A stretch of DNA of 46,888 nt from Candidatus Binatia bacterium (GCA_022824615.1 JAJDZM010000131.1:1-46888); one strand, 5' to 3'. Shown: positions 1 through 9,309, numbered from the stretch's first letter. Made by a program: numbers and translations. The notes: generated by a model not told the origin, from the letters alone.

Positions 1-13
1 TGCCGGCAGAGCG

Positions 14-76
14 CCCCCCTCCCTGGCCCTCCCCCTCAGCGGGGGGAGGGAATTTTGGGCTCCCTCTCCCCTGGAA
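14..76. repeat. Intergenic C/G-rich palindromic repeat, family R1 (copy 1)
   Basis: A C-run/G-run inverted repeat followed by a TTTT stretch and a second CCCTCTCCCCTGG arm. The same arrangement (CCCTCTCCC-type arm, its complement, an A/T tract, then TCCCTCTCCCCTGG) recurs at 13411-13492, and a shorter version occurs at 40303-40342. All three lie outside genes. This is a REP-like extragenic element; no protein can be assigned to it. Confidence 0.6.
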
Positions 77-180
77 CGTGTGATGCAGATTGTGTTCTCA
101 GGCTCGCCCGCCAGAACTATCCCCCTCAGTTCCCCTTAATAACGGTGTGCGTCATGTTGCGCTCTCAACAGCCTGGGGGC

Positions 181-269
181 ACCCACCCCGGCCCTGCGGG
201 CCACCCCTCCGAGGTGGGGAGGTTTTATATCCCCTCTCGGGAGGGTTGCCGCGAAGCGGCGGGGTGGGT
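181..269. repeat. Nested palindromic intergenic element (family R3)
   Basis: Perfect 9-bp outer arms ACCCACCCC (181-189) and GGGGTGGGT (261-269) enclose smaller hairpins, including GCCGC-GAA-GCGGC at 248-260 and a CCTCC/GGAGG pair around a TTTTATA core. This composition is typical of REP/BIME-like elements that sit between convergent or tail-to-tail genes. Only one copy lies in this window, so the repeated nature is inferred from its structure. Confidence 0.5.
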
Positions 270-394
270 TATCCCCGGCCCGATGGCCCCCTCCGTCTGG
301 CGAGTGCTGGTTCCTGGGAATGCGCATCACACGTCTGGAGGGAGGGGGAAGAGGCAAACTGAACCAGGACCGCTTCGTCGTCCGGACGGGGCGC

Positions 395-3300
395 TCACGT
401 CCTTTCAGGCAATGCCTGCGCGGCAGTAGGAGGGGCGGCATCCAGCAACTCGCGGGCCTGACGCAGCGGGTCGGTGTCCAAGCCTTCTGTAAACCAGTCA
501 TGGACCTGTTGCAGGTCTCTCCGGGCAGCCTGCCGCTTTTGCCGCACCGTGGCCGGTTCTGCTTCGCACTCCTGCCAAAAACGGCTCAGACTGACTGCGG
601 CCCGCAACTCAAATAATTTGGCCCGCTGGCGACGAGCAGTGTTGAGAGCGTGCTGAAAGCAGTCCTCTATGCGTCCGAAAGAGTCGGGAGGGAGAGAGGC
701 GGCGCGATTCGTAGCCCTGGCCTGTTGGGATAGCAGCTCGCCTTTGAGCCGATACAGCTCAGCAGCGTAGATGCGCTCGCCCGTCCGCTCACTACAGGCG
801 AGGGCTTCATCCAGGCTGGCCAGACCCGCTTCTGTCAGCGGCGCGCCCAGTCCTTCTGCCTGACTTTTTTGGGCGTAGACATCGGCGAACAGTCCAAGAA
901 GATAAGGTAGGGCCAGGGCAGCGCCCGTCTTCCGGAATTCCTGGAGCCCGTGCTGAATCTGGGTGATCCCCTCAGCGGCTTCTCCTTGGACGGTGCGCGC
1001 CCAACCTTCCAGAACGGTACCCATGGACAACCAATAGAGAGAACCCTGCTCGTGCGCCAGTTGCATCACCGCCTGGGCATGCGTGCGCACGCCGGGCACC
1101 TCCTGACGGAACTGGGCGAACACGGCCTCGAAAAAATGCGCATAGACAAGGGTCAGAGGATGCCCACGCTCTTGAGCGGAGTCCACCAGAGAACGATTCC
1201 ACTGTTGCCGGGCCTGCTCGGGATAGCCCAGTACCAGCAAGCTCAATATCTCGTAGCTCAGACACCCGACCTCTGGATGCTGACCGAACATATAGGCGGC
1301 AGCGTCGTCCAGGTGTCTGGTGTGCGGGAGGCCCTGTCCGATATGGGCGCGGCTGGCCTCCAGCTCGCCGAGCCAGAAAAAGGTGCCGCCCAAGGCAAAG
1401 CGCGCCTCCGCATGCCCCATGGCGTCCGTCGTCCCGGCGGTCAGCACCACCAGTTGCTCTCCGATTTCCCGTGCGCGCCGGAGCGCACCGCGAACAAGAT
1501 GATGGGCCCACACTCCACGGAGGATGGTGAAAAGTTGGTCCCTGTCCCCGAGCTGTTCACACAGGTCCTGGGCTCGGCTGTACGCCCGCTCCACTTCTGA
1601 GGCGGCCGAGCCACGGGCAGCCATCAAGGACCGCCCCAGGGCGGTCTGGAAGGTTAATTCGTGTCGCTGACGCTGCGGGCTCAGCGGCAGGGTATCGAGC
1701 AGGGCCAGACCGGTTTGCAGATGACCAATGGCCTCCTCGTTTGCGGACTGCCGAACGGCCCGTTCTCCGGCCTGATACCAATAGCTGAGAGCCTCTTCCT
1801 TCAGCCCGGCCTGGGTGTAGTGATGGGCCAGTAATTCGGGATGGATATCGCCGCTGACCGAGACATACGCAGTCAGCGTCCGCGCAATCTGTTCATGGTA
1901 GTGCTGGCGTTTGCTCTTCAGCAGAGACTGGTAAGCGGCATCCTGGATCAAGGCGTGTTTGAAGGTGTATTCGGCGTGGGGCAGAATCCCGCGTTGATAG
2001 AGAATCTCCGCTTCGACCAGTACCGCCAGCGCCTGCTGGAGGTCCGCTTCCGGCACCGTACAGACGACCTGGATGAGTTCATAGGAGAATTCCCGTCCCA
2101 GGCTTGCGCCGAGTTGGGCGACTTCCCGCACATGAGCCAGTCGGTCCAGGCGGGCCATGAGCGAGTCTTGCAGCGTGGTTGGAATGGCCAGATTGGGAAG
2201 CGGTCCGACCAGGGTATAGCGCTCAGGCTCTTCTTGAAGAAAATCCGATTCCAGGACCATCTTGGTCAGTTCTTCGACAAAGAGCGGCACGCCGTCCGTC
2301 TTGCTGGCGATCTGTTCAACCACCTCGGTGGGCAGGGATTTCCCTCTGCTGACATTGGTAACCATGACCTCGATGTGTTTGCGGGGCAGGCGACTGAGCA
2401 TCATCTGGGTCATATGCGAGCGCAGGGTCCACGGAGGCCTGAACTCGGGACGATAGGTCAGCAGCAACAGGATGCGCGCCCTGGGAATATGCTCGATCAG
2501 CAGGCCGAGAAATTCGAGCGAAGACGGGTCGGCCCAGTGCAGGTCTTCAACCACACAATGCAGAGGCTGACGCTCGGCCTCTTGCAGCAGCCAGATCACG
2601 AGGGTTTCCTGTATCTTCTGCTTCTGCTGTTGCGGGGTGCCGGCCAGCGGCGGACAGTCCGGGGGATGGGGCAGTGACAGCATGGCGGCGAACAGAGGCA
2701 GAACCGCCTCGCGTACAAAGCCCTGCCGGTCCAGCGCCCGAGCCAGTTTGTCGAGCTTCTGGTGCGGGGGTTCATCCAGCTTGAAATTCAGGATGCGCTG
2801 GAGGAAATCGATCAAGGGATACAGGGCGCTGCTCTGATAATAGGGGGAGCAGCGGTACTCGATCAGCGTGGCCGCGGAGGTCTGCGCGGCCCGCTCGGTC
2901 AGAGCCTGAATCAGCCGCGACTTGCCGATACCGGCCTCGCCGCTCAACAGAATGACCTGGCCGTCTCGCTCCTGCACCTGCTCCCAGCGTTCGAGCAGCA
3001 AGCCGGCCTCCTGCTCGCGTCCGGTCAGCGGTGTGAGGTCAGTCCGGGTGGCGCTCTCCAGGGGATGGCGGGCTTCGCGTTCCTCCACAACGCGGTAGAC
3101 AGAGATGGGCTCGGACACACCCCTGAGCGTCTGTGGACCGAGGCTGACGGTCGTAAACAGTCCGGAGGCAAGCTGACAGGTGTCGGCACTCGCGACCAGG
3201 CTGCCCGGCTGGGCAAGGGCCTGGAGCCGGGCGGCAATATGCGGCGTTGTGCCAACGATGTCCAGGGCATCGTTTCCAACCTCGCCGGCGACAACCAGGC

Positions 3301-3880
3301 CGGTATGAACACCGATACGGACCTGAAGCGACTGGCCGAGCCGGGCGTCGAGTTGCTGCACCGCTTGGAGTATGCCCAAACCGGTATGGAGCGAGCGGGG
3401 CGCGTCGTCTTCGTGCGCGGTGGGATAGCCAAAGAACACGAGCAATCCGTCACCCAGATATTTGGCAATATGCCCGTCAAAGCGCTCAATGATCTGACGA
3501 CAGGCCGCCTGATACGCACCGAGCACCTCGCGCCACTCTTCGGGGTCGAGCCGCTCGGATAGCAGCGTTGAACCCACCAAGTCACAAAACATAACGGTGA
3601 CTTGCCGCCGGTCTGCCGCAACGGGCCGGCGTTCCGTCGAGGCGGGTGGTGAACCGTCCTCCCCCGGTATGGAGACATCTCGGTCCGGTGCGGCCTGGTC
3701 AGTGACCTGGGGAGAGGCTACGGCTTGTGGCGTGAGCGCCTGCCCGCATGCACCACAGAATTTTGCCGGGAGCGGGTTCTCAAAGTTGCAGCGGGCGCAC
3801 CGGTTGGCCAGCCGAGTGCCACATTCGGTGCAGAACTTCATCCCAGCCTGATTTGCAAAACCGCAATTTGCACACTGCAT
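395..3880 (-). CDS. Zinc-ribbon / class III adenylate-guanylate cyclase / AAA ATPase / TPR signalling protein
   Basis: The 1161-residue protein has four parts. Residues 1-50 form two CxxC...CxxC zinc ribbons (CANCG, CTECG, CARCN, CGACG). A class III nucleotide cyclase homology domain follows at about 92-265, with the metal-binding aspartate in FCDLVGST (D100) and the YLGDGLLVFFG signature at 141-150. A large AAA/STAND-type ATPase has Walker A GEAGIGKS at 314-321 and a Walker B-like VEDLHWADPSS. The C-terminal half is helical and TPR-like. Such proteins are thought to make cAMP or cGMP under control of the ATPase/TPR part; no ligand is known. The gene is divergent from an RND transporter with a cyclic-nucleotide-binding domain 128 bp away, which suggests a shared signalling role (inference). 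Substrate choice (ATP or GTP) cannot be fixed by reading alone. Confidence 0.88.
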   Translation of the reverse strand: MQCANCGFANQAGMKFCTECGTRLANRCARCNFENPLPAKFCGACGQALTPQAVASPQVTDQAAPDRDVSIPGEDGSPPASTERRPVAADRRQVTVMFCDLVGSTLLSERLDPEEWREVLGAYQAACRQIIERFDGHIAKYLGDGLLVFFGYPTAHEDDAPRSLHTGLGILQAVQQLDARLGQSLQVRIGVHTGLVVAGEVGNDALDIVGTTPHIAARLQALAQPGSLVASADTCQLASGLFTTVSLGPQTLRGVSEPISVYRVVEEREARHPLESATRTDLTPLTGREQEAGLLLERWEQVQERDGQVILLSGEAGIGKSRLIQALTERAAQTSAATLIEYRCSPYYQSSALYPLIDFLQRILNFKLDEPPHQKLDKLARALDRQGFVREAVLPLFAAMLSLPHPPDCPPLAGTPQQQKQKIQETLVIWLLQEAERQPLHCVVEDLHWADPSSLEFLGLLIEHIPRARILLLLTYRPEFRPPWTLRSHMTQMMLSRLPRKHIEVMVTNVSRGKSLPTEVVEQIASKTDGVPLFVEELTKMVLESDFLQEEPERYTLVGPLPNLAIPTTLQDSLMARLDRLAHVREVAQLGASLGREFSYELIQVVCTVPEADLQQALAVLVEAEILYQRGILPHAEYTFKHALIQDAAYQSLLKSKRQHYHEQIARTLTAYVSVSGDIHPELLAHHYTQAGLKEEALSYWYQAGERAVRQSANEEAIGHLQTGLALLDTLPLSPQRQRHELTFQTALGRSLMAARGSAASEVERAYSRAQDLCEQLGDRDQLFTILRGVWAHHLVRGALRRAREIGEQLVVLTAGTTDAMGHAEARFALGGTFFWLGELEASRAHIGQGLPHTRHLDDAAAYMFGQHPEVGCLSYEILSLLVLGYPEQARQQWNRSLVDSAQERGHPLTLVYAHFFEAVFAQFRQEVPGVRTHAQAVMQLAHEQGSLYWLSMGTVLEGWARTVQGEAAEGITQIQHGLQEFRKTGAALALPYLLGLFADVYAQKSQAEGLGAPLTEAGLASLDEALACSERTGERIYAAELYRLKGELLSQQARATNRAASLPPDSFGRIEDCFQHALNTARRQRAKLFELRAAVSLSRFWQECEAEPATVRQKRQAARRDLQQVHDWFTEGLDTDPLRQARELLDAAPPTAAQALPERT

Positions 3881-3945
3881 ACCGGTCCTACCTCCGTAGC
3901 TCTATAACCGGGGCGGCCAGAATTGCCAACCGCTATGGCAGTTGC

Positions 3946-3966
3946 TAGTTGTTAGTTGTTAGTTGT
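3946..3966 (+). repeat. Three tandem 7-bp repeats (TAGTTGT)
   Basis: Three perfect copies of TAGTTGT lie end to end in the 128-bp gap between the divergent cyclase and RND genes. They are followed by a partly complementary stretch (CTAACCACTAGCCACTAA) at about 3980-3997. They could be a slippage-prone tract or a repeated regulatory site; no function is shown. Confidence 0.5.
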
Positions 3967-4008
3967 TCGTCACTGAAAGCTAACCACTAGCCACTAATCA
4001 CGAACCAC

Positions 4009-6813
4009 ATGGAACGGCTCTACCTGCTCATCGTCAACCGGCCGAAGACGCTGCTCCTTCTTCTCCTCATTCTCACCTGCGTCTTGGGTTTCTACGCAAA
4101 AGACATTCGTCTGGACAGCTCGGTTGAAAGCCTCCTGAGCCAGGACAACCCGGACAGCCAGTATTACGCCGAAGTCCGCCAGCTCTTTGGCAGCGATGAA
4201 GTCGGGGTGGTCGGGCTGCTGGCCGATGACATCTATACCACTGACGTCTTACACAAGCTTCAGCGTCTGACTGAAGCGCTGGGGAATGTCGAGGGGGTCC
4301 AGGAAGTGCTCAGCCTGACCAATGCGCTGGACCCGATTGCCGATGTGGTCGAGCCGCCGCCTTTGGTCACGCAGATTCCCACCGAGCAGGCCGGCCTGGA
4401 TGATCTCCGCGAGACGCTGGCCGACCGGCCCATTTATCTCAAGAACCTGGTTTCTGAAGATGGAACCGCCGCGGCTATCAACATCTTCTTCGCCGATATG
4501 GACGACGAGGAGTTTATGCGGCGGGGTATTGATGAGCAAATCCAGGCCATCCTCGATATGGAAAGCGAAACCGGGCCGGAACAACTGTTTTATACCGGCC
4601 TGCCCCGCTTCAAGGTCTATTCCGCACGGGCCATGCAGAGCGACTTGAGCCGTTTCATTCCGCTGACCCTGCTCGCTATTGTGCTTGTGCTTTTTGTGAG
4701 CTTTCGCTCTCTGCGCGGAGTCCTGTTGCCCGCCCTGACGATTCTGGTCAGTCTGATTTGGACGCTGGGCATCATGGTGCTCGCCGGGAGCAGCCTCAGC
4801 CTGGGGAGTATTGCCCTGCCGCCCCTGATTCTGGTCCTGGGCACAGCCTATTCGCTCCACATGGTGGCCGAGTATTATGAGTTGGCCCGGCCAAACGGAA
4901 CGGTCCGGGAGGTTGTGCTGGAGGCCCTCAAAAAAACCAGCCCGCCGATTTGTATCACCGCGTTGACGACCGTGCTCGGTTTCCTCTCCTTAGGGGTGAA
5001 CCCGCTCGCCAGCATTCGAGCAATGGGAATTTTCTCGTCGGTCGGCATTCTGATTGCTTTTCTCCTCTCCATTCTCCTGGTCCCGGCCGTGCTCATGCAG
5101 TTGCGGCTACCGGCCAACCCGACGGCAGCCTTTGCCCCTGGGGTCACCACGGCTCTGCGGCGCATCGGTCGCTTTGCCATTCAGAACCGCCTGAGCGTTA
5201 TTGCTGCGGCCTTGCTTTTGGCCGTGGTGGCGATAGGGAACCTCTCCTCAATTCAGGTCGATTCGAACTTTCAGTCCTTCTTTCGTCCCAATGACCCGGT
5301 TCGCCAGGCCACCGACGCCATTAATGAACATCTGGTCGGCAGCATGGCTTTTTATGTGGTGATTGATGGCGAAGAAAAAGACGTCATGAAACAGTGGGAT
5401 ACCTTACGCCGGATCAAAGATCTGCAATCCTATATCGACGGCCTGCCCGGCGTGGATAAAACCGTCTCGTTTGTTGACTATTGTGAGCTGCTCGACCGCG
5501 GAGCGCAGTCCGGTAGCGGTGGGCTTCTGGTCGGTCCGGGTGGCGAGATTATTACAGCGCCGCCACCTGAAAAGCCCACGACCTTCTGGCAGGAGCCGTC
5601 TCAACTCCGCGCCGTCATGCAACTCGTCGCCGGCAGTCCGACCAGTTTTCGGTCTGTCGCCAGCCCGGACTTTGCGCGCTCGAATATCCTCGTCCGTACC
5701 ACCCTTTCCGGCTCACAGGAGATTTCCGCACTCGCGGAACGTATTAGCACCTACGCTCAGGAGCATTTCCCGCCCGACCTCAAGGTCCGTCCCACCGGCA
5801 ACCTGATTCTCCTGACCGAGACCACCGGTGATATTATCAGCGGCCAGATCCGCAGTCTGTCCCTGGCCGTCAGCGTCATCTTCGTTATCATGGCGGCCAT
5901 GTTTCTGTCTGCCCGGATCGGGCTGATCGCCATGATTCCGAACATCTTTCCGATTGTCATTTTTTTCGGCCTGATGGGCCTCTCCGGCGCGGTTCTCAAC
6001 CTGGGGACCAGTATTATCGCTGCCATCGCGCTGGGCATAGCCGTGGATAATACGGTGCACCTGATGACCAGGCTGAGCGCCGAGGTACACGCGACACCAG
6101 ACCAGGAGACCGCCCTGCTCCACACCCTTGGGACAGTGGGCAAGCCGAGCCTGTATGCCTCCGTCATCCTGTTTCTGGGCTTTCTGGTGTTGTATTTTTC
6201 GACTTTTGTCCCGATCCAGGAATTTGGTATGCTCTCGGCGGCAACCATGGTCGTCGCCTTTGGGGCGGATGTGATCTTGCTGCCGGCCTTGCTTGCCACC
6301 ACCAAAATTATCACCCTGTGGGAAGTCTTATACCTGAAACTCGGACGCGACCCGCAGAAGACAATTCCCCTCTTTGCCGGGCTGCGTCCCGTGCAAGCCA
6401 AGATTGTCACGCTGATGGGCGAATTTCGGACCTTTGACAAGGGGGACTTCATCGTCAGACAGGGAGAGATGGGTCGGGAGATGTTCGTGCTGATCAATGG
6501 CAGGGCAGATGCCCGGCTCAATATCGACGGCACGTCAAAGCTGCTGCGGACTATGGGACGCGGCGATGTGATTGGCGAGATGGCCCTCATTCGTCAGAAT
6601 CAACGGACCGCGGACGTCATTGCCGTGGACGACGCGGAGGCGATTGTGGTGGACGAGCGCTTCTTGCAGCGTATGCAAAAACGTTACCCGCGGATTGGTG
6701 CCCGGATATTCCTGAATATCGCCAAGATATTGAGTGATCGTTTGGACGACGCGTCTCGACGCGGGATGGCAGAAGTCGGCACTCCTGCTTTGGAAGAGCA
6801 GCCAGAAAACTGA
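4009..6813 (+). CDS. RND/MMPL-family transporter with C-terminal cyclic-nucleotide-binding domain
   Basis: The protein has 934 residues. An N-terminal membrane helix (LLLLLLILTCVLGFY) is followed by a periplasmic loop beginning DSSVESLLSQDNP, typical of HpnN/MMPL-type RND proteins. Two blocks of about five helices (around residues 215-370 and 620-760) complete the two-fold RND topology. From about residue 785 a cytoplasmic CAP/CNB-like beta-roll follows, with FDKGDFIVRQGEMG and a phosphate-binding-cassette-like GEMALIRQNQRTADV. RND proteins of this class export lipids or hydrophobic compounds using proton motive force. The fused CNB domain implies gating or regulation by cAMP/cGMP, and the divergent neighbour is a nucleotide cyclase. 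No clear Shine-Dalgarno precedes the ATG. The cargo is unknown. Confidence 0.85.
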   Translation: MERLYLLIVNRPKTLLLLLLILTCVLGFYAKDIRLDSSVESLLSQDNPDSQYYAEVRQLFGSDEVGVVGLLADDIYTTDVLHKLQRLTEALGNVEGVQEVLSLTNALDPIADVVEPPPLVTQIPTEQAGLDDLRETLADRPIYLKNLVSEDGTAAAINIFFADMDDEEFMRRGIDEQIQAILDMESETGPEQLFYTGLPRFKVYSARAMQSDLSRFIPLTLLAIVLVLFVSFRSLRGVLLPALTILVSLIWTLGIMVLAGSSLSLGSIALPPLILVLGTAYSLHMVAEYYELARPNGTVREVVLEALKKTSPPICITALTTVLGFLSLGVNPLASIRAMGIFSSVGILIAFLLSILLVPAVLMQLRLPANPTAAFAPGVTTALRRIGRFAIQNRLSVIAAALLLAVVAIGNLSSIQVDSNFQSFFRPNDPVRQATDAINEHLVGSMAFYVVIDGEEKDVMKQWDTLRRIKDLQSYIDGLPGVDKTVSFVDYCELLDRGAQSGSGGLLVGPGGEIITAPPPEKPTTFWQEPSQLRAVMQLVAGSPTSFRSVASPDFARSNILVRTTLSGSQEISALAERISTYAQEHFPPDLKVRPTGNLILLTETTGDIISGQIRSLSLAVSVIFVIMAAMFLSARIGLIAMIPNIFPIVIFFGLMGLSGAVLNLGTSIIAAIALGIAVDNTVHLMTRLSAEVHATPDQETALLHTLGTVGKPSLYASVILFLGFLVLYFSTFVPIQEFGMLSAATMVVAFGADVILLPALLATTKIITLWEVLYLKLGRDPQKTIPLFAGLRPVQAKIVTLMGEFRTFDKGDFIVRQGEMGREMFVLINGRADARLNIDGTSKLLRTMGRGDVIGEMALIRQNQRTADVIAVDDAEAIVVDERFLQRMQKRYPRIGARIFLNIAKILSDRLDDASRRGMAEVGTPALEEQPEN

Positions 6814-6840
6814 CGGCAGGCGCGACTGGGAAATAGCTCT

Positions 6841-8556
6841 ATGCTGCGTCATCTGCACGTGAAAAATCTCGCCCTGATCGACGACCTCGAACTGTCGTTC
6901 GAGCCCGGCCTGAATGTGATCACCGGAGAGACAGGTGCGGGCAAAAGCCTGCTCATGCAGGCTATCGGCCTGGCCCTGGGCGGTCGCGCGATCGCCGACC
7001 TGATTCGCCGCGATACCACAGAAGCTGTTGTCGAGGCAGTCTTCGGTCTCGACCAGGCGCACCTCGCTCCTCTCTTTGCGGAACATGATTTTCTTGAAGC
7101 CGAAGAACTCCTCGTCCGCCGCGTGATGACGGCAAATGGGCGGAGCCGGGTGTATCTGAATGGCAGGCTGACCACGGTGGCGCTGCTACGTCAGCTCAGT
7201 GCCGGGCTGCTGCGCGTCTACGGACAGCATGAGCAGCAGGTCTTACGCGAGGCTGATTCGGCGCTCTCCCTGCTCGACGATTTCGCTGATACGACGCAAC
7301 GCGTCCAGGAAATGGCAACCCGCTACCAGACCCTGCGGCGGGCCTGGGAACGCTTGCGCACGCTGACCGAGGACAAGGAGGCGGCTGAGGCCCGCCAGGA
7401 CTTCGTCCGTTTTCAGGTCGATGAGATTCGCCGCGCCGCCCTGCGGCCCGGAGAAGAAGAGGAGTTACGACAAGAACGGACCATTCTCATGAACGCGGAG
7501 AGGCTGTATCAGACGGCGTCCGGTGGCGAAGCAATACTCACTGATAGTGATGGCGCGGTCACGGATCGGCTCGGGCGACTGGTGGCGCAGTTACGTGATC
7601 TGGTCCGGGTGGATACCAGCCTGAACGAGGCAGTCTCACTCCTGAGTGACGGGTTGGCTCAGATCGAAGAGGCCGCCCTCTTCCTGCGCAAATATGGCGA
7701 GCGCCTCAGCCCGAATCCCGAGCGCCTGGAAGAGATCGATGTACGCCTCGCGCTGCTCTCGCGGCTCAAGAAAAAATACGGCGAGAGTATTGAGGCGATT
7801 CTGGCCCGGCAGGCGGCGCTGGAACAAGAGTTGGAACACCTCGAAAGCGGGGAAGAGACGATTACCGCATTGCAACAGGAAGTTGCCCAAGCCGCTCACA
7901 CGGCCTGGTCCTGGGCTGACGACCTGTCAGAGGAGCGCCGTGGAGCCGCCCGGAGTCTTGAACAGAGCATCCAGACCGAGTTGGGCCAGCTCGGCATGCA
8001 GGGCGCACACTTTGGCATCCGATTCCCGCAGCAGTCTGAAGGGGGCGGAGCGAGTACGTCGGATTCGCCGTTTACGCAAAATGGCCGACGGCTCGGAGAG
8101 CGCGGCTATGATCAGGTCGAATTTTATCTGTCCGCCAATCCTGGGGAGCCACCCTTACCACTCGTCCAGGTTGCCTCCGGCGGAGAGCTCTCCCGCCTCA
8201 TGCTCGCCCTCAAAGCCCTCAGCGCGGCTGCGGAAGCCACGCCGACCCTGATTTTTGACGAAGTGGACGCCGGAATCGGCGGCGGGGTGGCCGAGGTCGT
8301 CGGACGGCGGCTCAAGGCTCTGGCAAACCAGCATCAGGTGCTGTGTATTACGCATTTGCCGCAGATCGCGGCCTTTGCCGACCACGCTTACACCGTGACC
8401 AAAACGGTGACACAAGGCCGCACCATTTCTTCAGCCAAACGTCTGGCTCAGCGTGAACGCCTCCAGGAACTCGCCCGCATGCTGGGCGGTGTGGAGGTCA
8501 CGCCCGAAGCCCGCCGCCACGCGCGCGAAATGCTTGAGGGCGCACAGCGAGGCTAA
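6841..8556 (+). CDS. recN: DNA repair protein RecN
   Basis: An SMC-like ATPase of 571 residues, close to the usual RecN length. It opens with MLRHLHVKNLALIDDLEL and Walker A GETGAGKS at residues 29-36. The middle part (about 150-390) is coiled coil. The C-terminal head carries the ABC signature region (VASGGELSRLMLALK) and Walker B (LIFDEVDAGIGG), and ends in a conserved CITHLPQIAAFADHAY block. RecN helps hold and process broken DNA ends during double-strand-break repair. The gene starts 27 bp after the RND gene on the same strand and could be co-transcribed with it. It is convergent with hicB. Confidence 0.96.
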   Translation: MLRHLHVKNLALIDDLELSFEPGLNVITGETGAGKSLLMQAIGLALGGRAIADLIRRDTTEAVVEAVFGLDQAHLAPLFAEHDFLEAEELLVRRVMTANGRSRVYLNGRLTTVALLRQLSAGLLRVYGQHEQQVLREADSALSLLDDFADTTQRVQEMATRYQTLRRAWERLRTLTEDKEAAEARQDFVRFQVDEIRRAALRPGEEEELRQERTILMNAERLYQTASGGEAILTDSDGAVTDRLGRLVAQLRDLVRVDTSLNEAVSLLSDGLAQIEEAALFLRKYGERLSPNPERLEEIDVRLALLSRLKKKYGESIEAILARQAALEQELEHLESGEETITALQQEVAQAAHTAWSWADDLSEERRGAARSLEQSIQTELGQLGMQGAHFGIRFPQQSEGGGASTSDSPFTQNGRRLGERGYDQVEFYLSANPGEPPLPLVQVASGGELSRLMLALKALSAAAEATPTLIFDEVDAGIGGGVAEVVGRRLKALANQHQVLCITHLPQIAAFADHAYTVTKTVTQGRTISSAKRLAQRERLQELARMLGGVEVTPEARRHAREMLEGAQRG

Positions 8557-8601
8557 GGACTTTCCCCGTCATGAAGACGCGCCCGGGAACGCGAGCATGT
8601 C

Positions 8602-9039
8602 TCAAGCAGTTGCCTGGAATCCAACGATCAAACGCTGCCCTATTGCCGCCGGGGCAGCTTCGAGCCGGGGCAGTTTCGACGGATGGCGAGGGTCCAGTAA
8701 ACGGCGTACCTCTTTTTCGTCACAGCCCAGTCGCTTTGCCAAGCCAGCCTTTGTCATTCGGGCTTCCTGAAGGGCGAGAGAGAGGGCGGCCTTGGCCGCG
8801 CTGTGTGCAGCCAGTGGCACCGGGTAACATCCTTTCTTGACAGCAGACGGAAGGGGGATGGGTAGGCCCGTGACAATCCGGTTCACAATGGCTTCGTCGA
8901 GACAATCGGCTGCCTCGTGCAGGGCATGTTTGACGTCGTCTCCCTGAGTGATGGCTTCGGGCAAATCGGCGAATGTGACGACAAAACCGCCATCGACCGA
9001 ATCGGGTTTCAGCCGAGCGGGATAAATAAAGCTTTGCAT
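8602..9039 (-). CDS. hicB: HicB-family antitoxin with HTH domain
   Basis: Starting at the internal ATG gives MQSFIYPARLKPD, the conserved N-terminus of this HicB subgroup; the frame remains open to 9066. The 145-residue protein has the HicB partial RNase-H-like fold (GGFVVTFADLPEAITQGDD, then ALHEAADCLDEAI). A C-terminal helix-turn-helix follows (KAGLAKRLGCDEKEVRRLLDPRH), which would bind its own promoter. HicB neutralises the mRNA-cleaving HicA toxin. Here the antitoxin looks intact, but the upstream hicA is truncated exactly at the hicB start codon, so this is probably an orphan antitoxin, possibly kept as a DNA-binding regulator. Confidence 0.85.
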   Translation of the reverse strand: MQSFIYPARLKPDSVDGGFVVTFADLPEAITQGDDVKHALHEAADCLDEAIVNRIVTGLPIPLPSAVKKGCYPVPLAAHSAAKAALSLALQEARMTKAGLAKRLGCDEKEVRRLLDPRHPSKLPRLEAAPAAIGQRLIVGFQATA

Positions 9040-9133
9040 AACTGCCTTTCCCGCGACGGGCCACAAACTGAACGTTCACTCTATTTGCTCTGCCCAGTTT
9101 TCTTACCTTACGGATGAATTCATTCCCCGTCAC
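9038..9133 (-). pseudogene. Truncated HicA toxin remnant
   Basis: A GTG-initiated frame reads MTGNEFIRKVRKLGRANR and continues to a GKGS motif, which matches the first half of HicA toxins (helix alpha1 plus the RGKGSH region that holds the catalytic histidine). At GKGSY the reading runs into the ATG of hicB; from there the frame merely reads hicB out of frame, to 8720. The catalytic His is Tyr here, and the C-terminal 30-40 residues are absent. A deletion of the 3' half of hicA, bringing it into contact with hicB, is the simplest explanation. Confidence 0.7.
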
Positions 9134-9138
9134 ATCTC

Positions 9139-9168
9139 ATATAACGGACATTTTTGTCCGCCTGTCAA
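9139..9168 (-). promoter_or_regulatory. Predicted hicAB promoter with palindromic operator
   Basis: On the minus strand there is a perfect -35 TTGACA (9163-9168), an 18-bp spacer and a -10-like TTATAT (9139-9144). The spacer holds a perfect palindrome CGGACA-AAAA-TGTCCG (9145-9160). A palindrome between the -35 and -10 elements fits autorepression by the HTH domain of HicB. The hicA GTG is only 5 bp from the -10 element, so the original transcript may have been leaderless. Confidence 0.55.
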
Positions 9169-9309
9169 GCTGGGAGCACTTCGTGTCAATCGCCTGACGA
9201 GGAAAAATATTTTCGCTCGTGCTAATTGAGTCGCTATATTCTGGGGCCCACCTGAAGGATGGAAGGTATGAAGGACATTCTCGAAGTGGCGCGCCGGAGA
9301 TAAGAGAAC

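Larger units (their letters stand above)
1..394. other. Gene-free stretch at left edge
   Basis: Apart from the two palindromic elements at 14-76 and 181-269 I see no supportable gene. The short reading frames here have proline/arginine-rich translations with no recognisable family features, as expected from random GC-rich frames. The stretch lies downstream of the stop of the minus-strand cyclase gene at 395. Confidence 0.5.

Noticed and set aside
1841-3562. Plus-strand frames over the cyclase/ATPase gene (278 and 266 residues)
   Set aside because: They are complements of the ATPase and cyclase domains, which are unambiguous on the minus strand.
9259-9303. 14-codon frame just upstream of recQ (MEGMKDILEVARRR) as a leader peptide
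   Set aside because: It has a plausible ribosome site but no attenuator structure or regulatory codons; too short to support.
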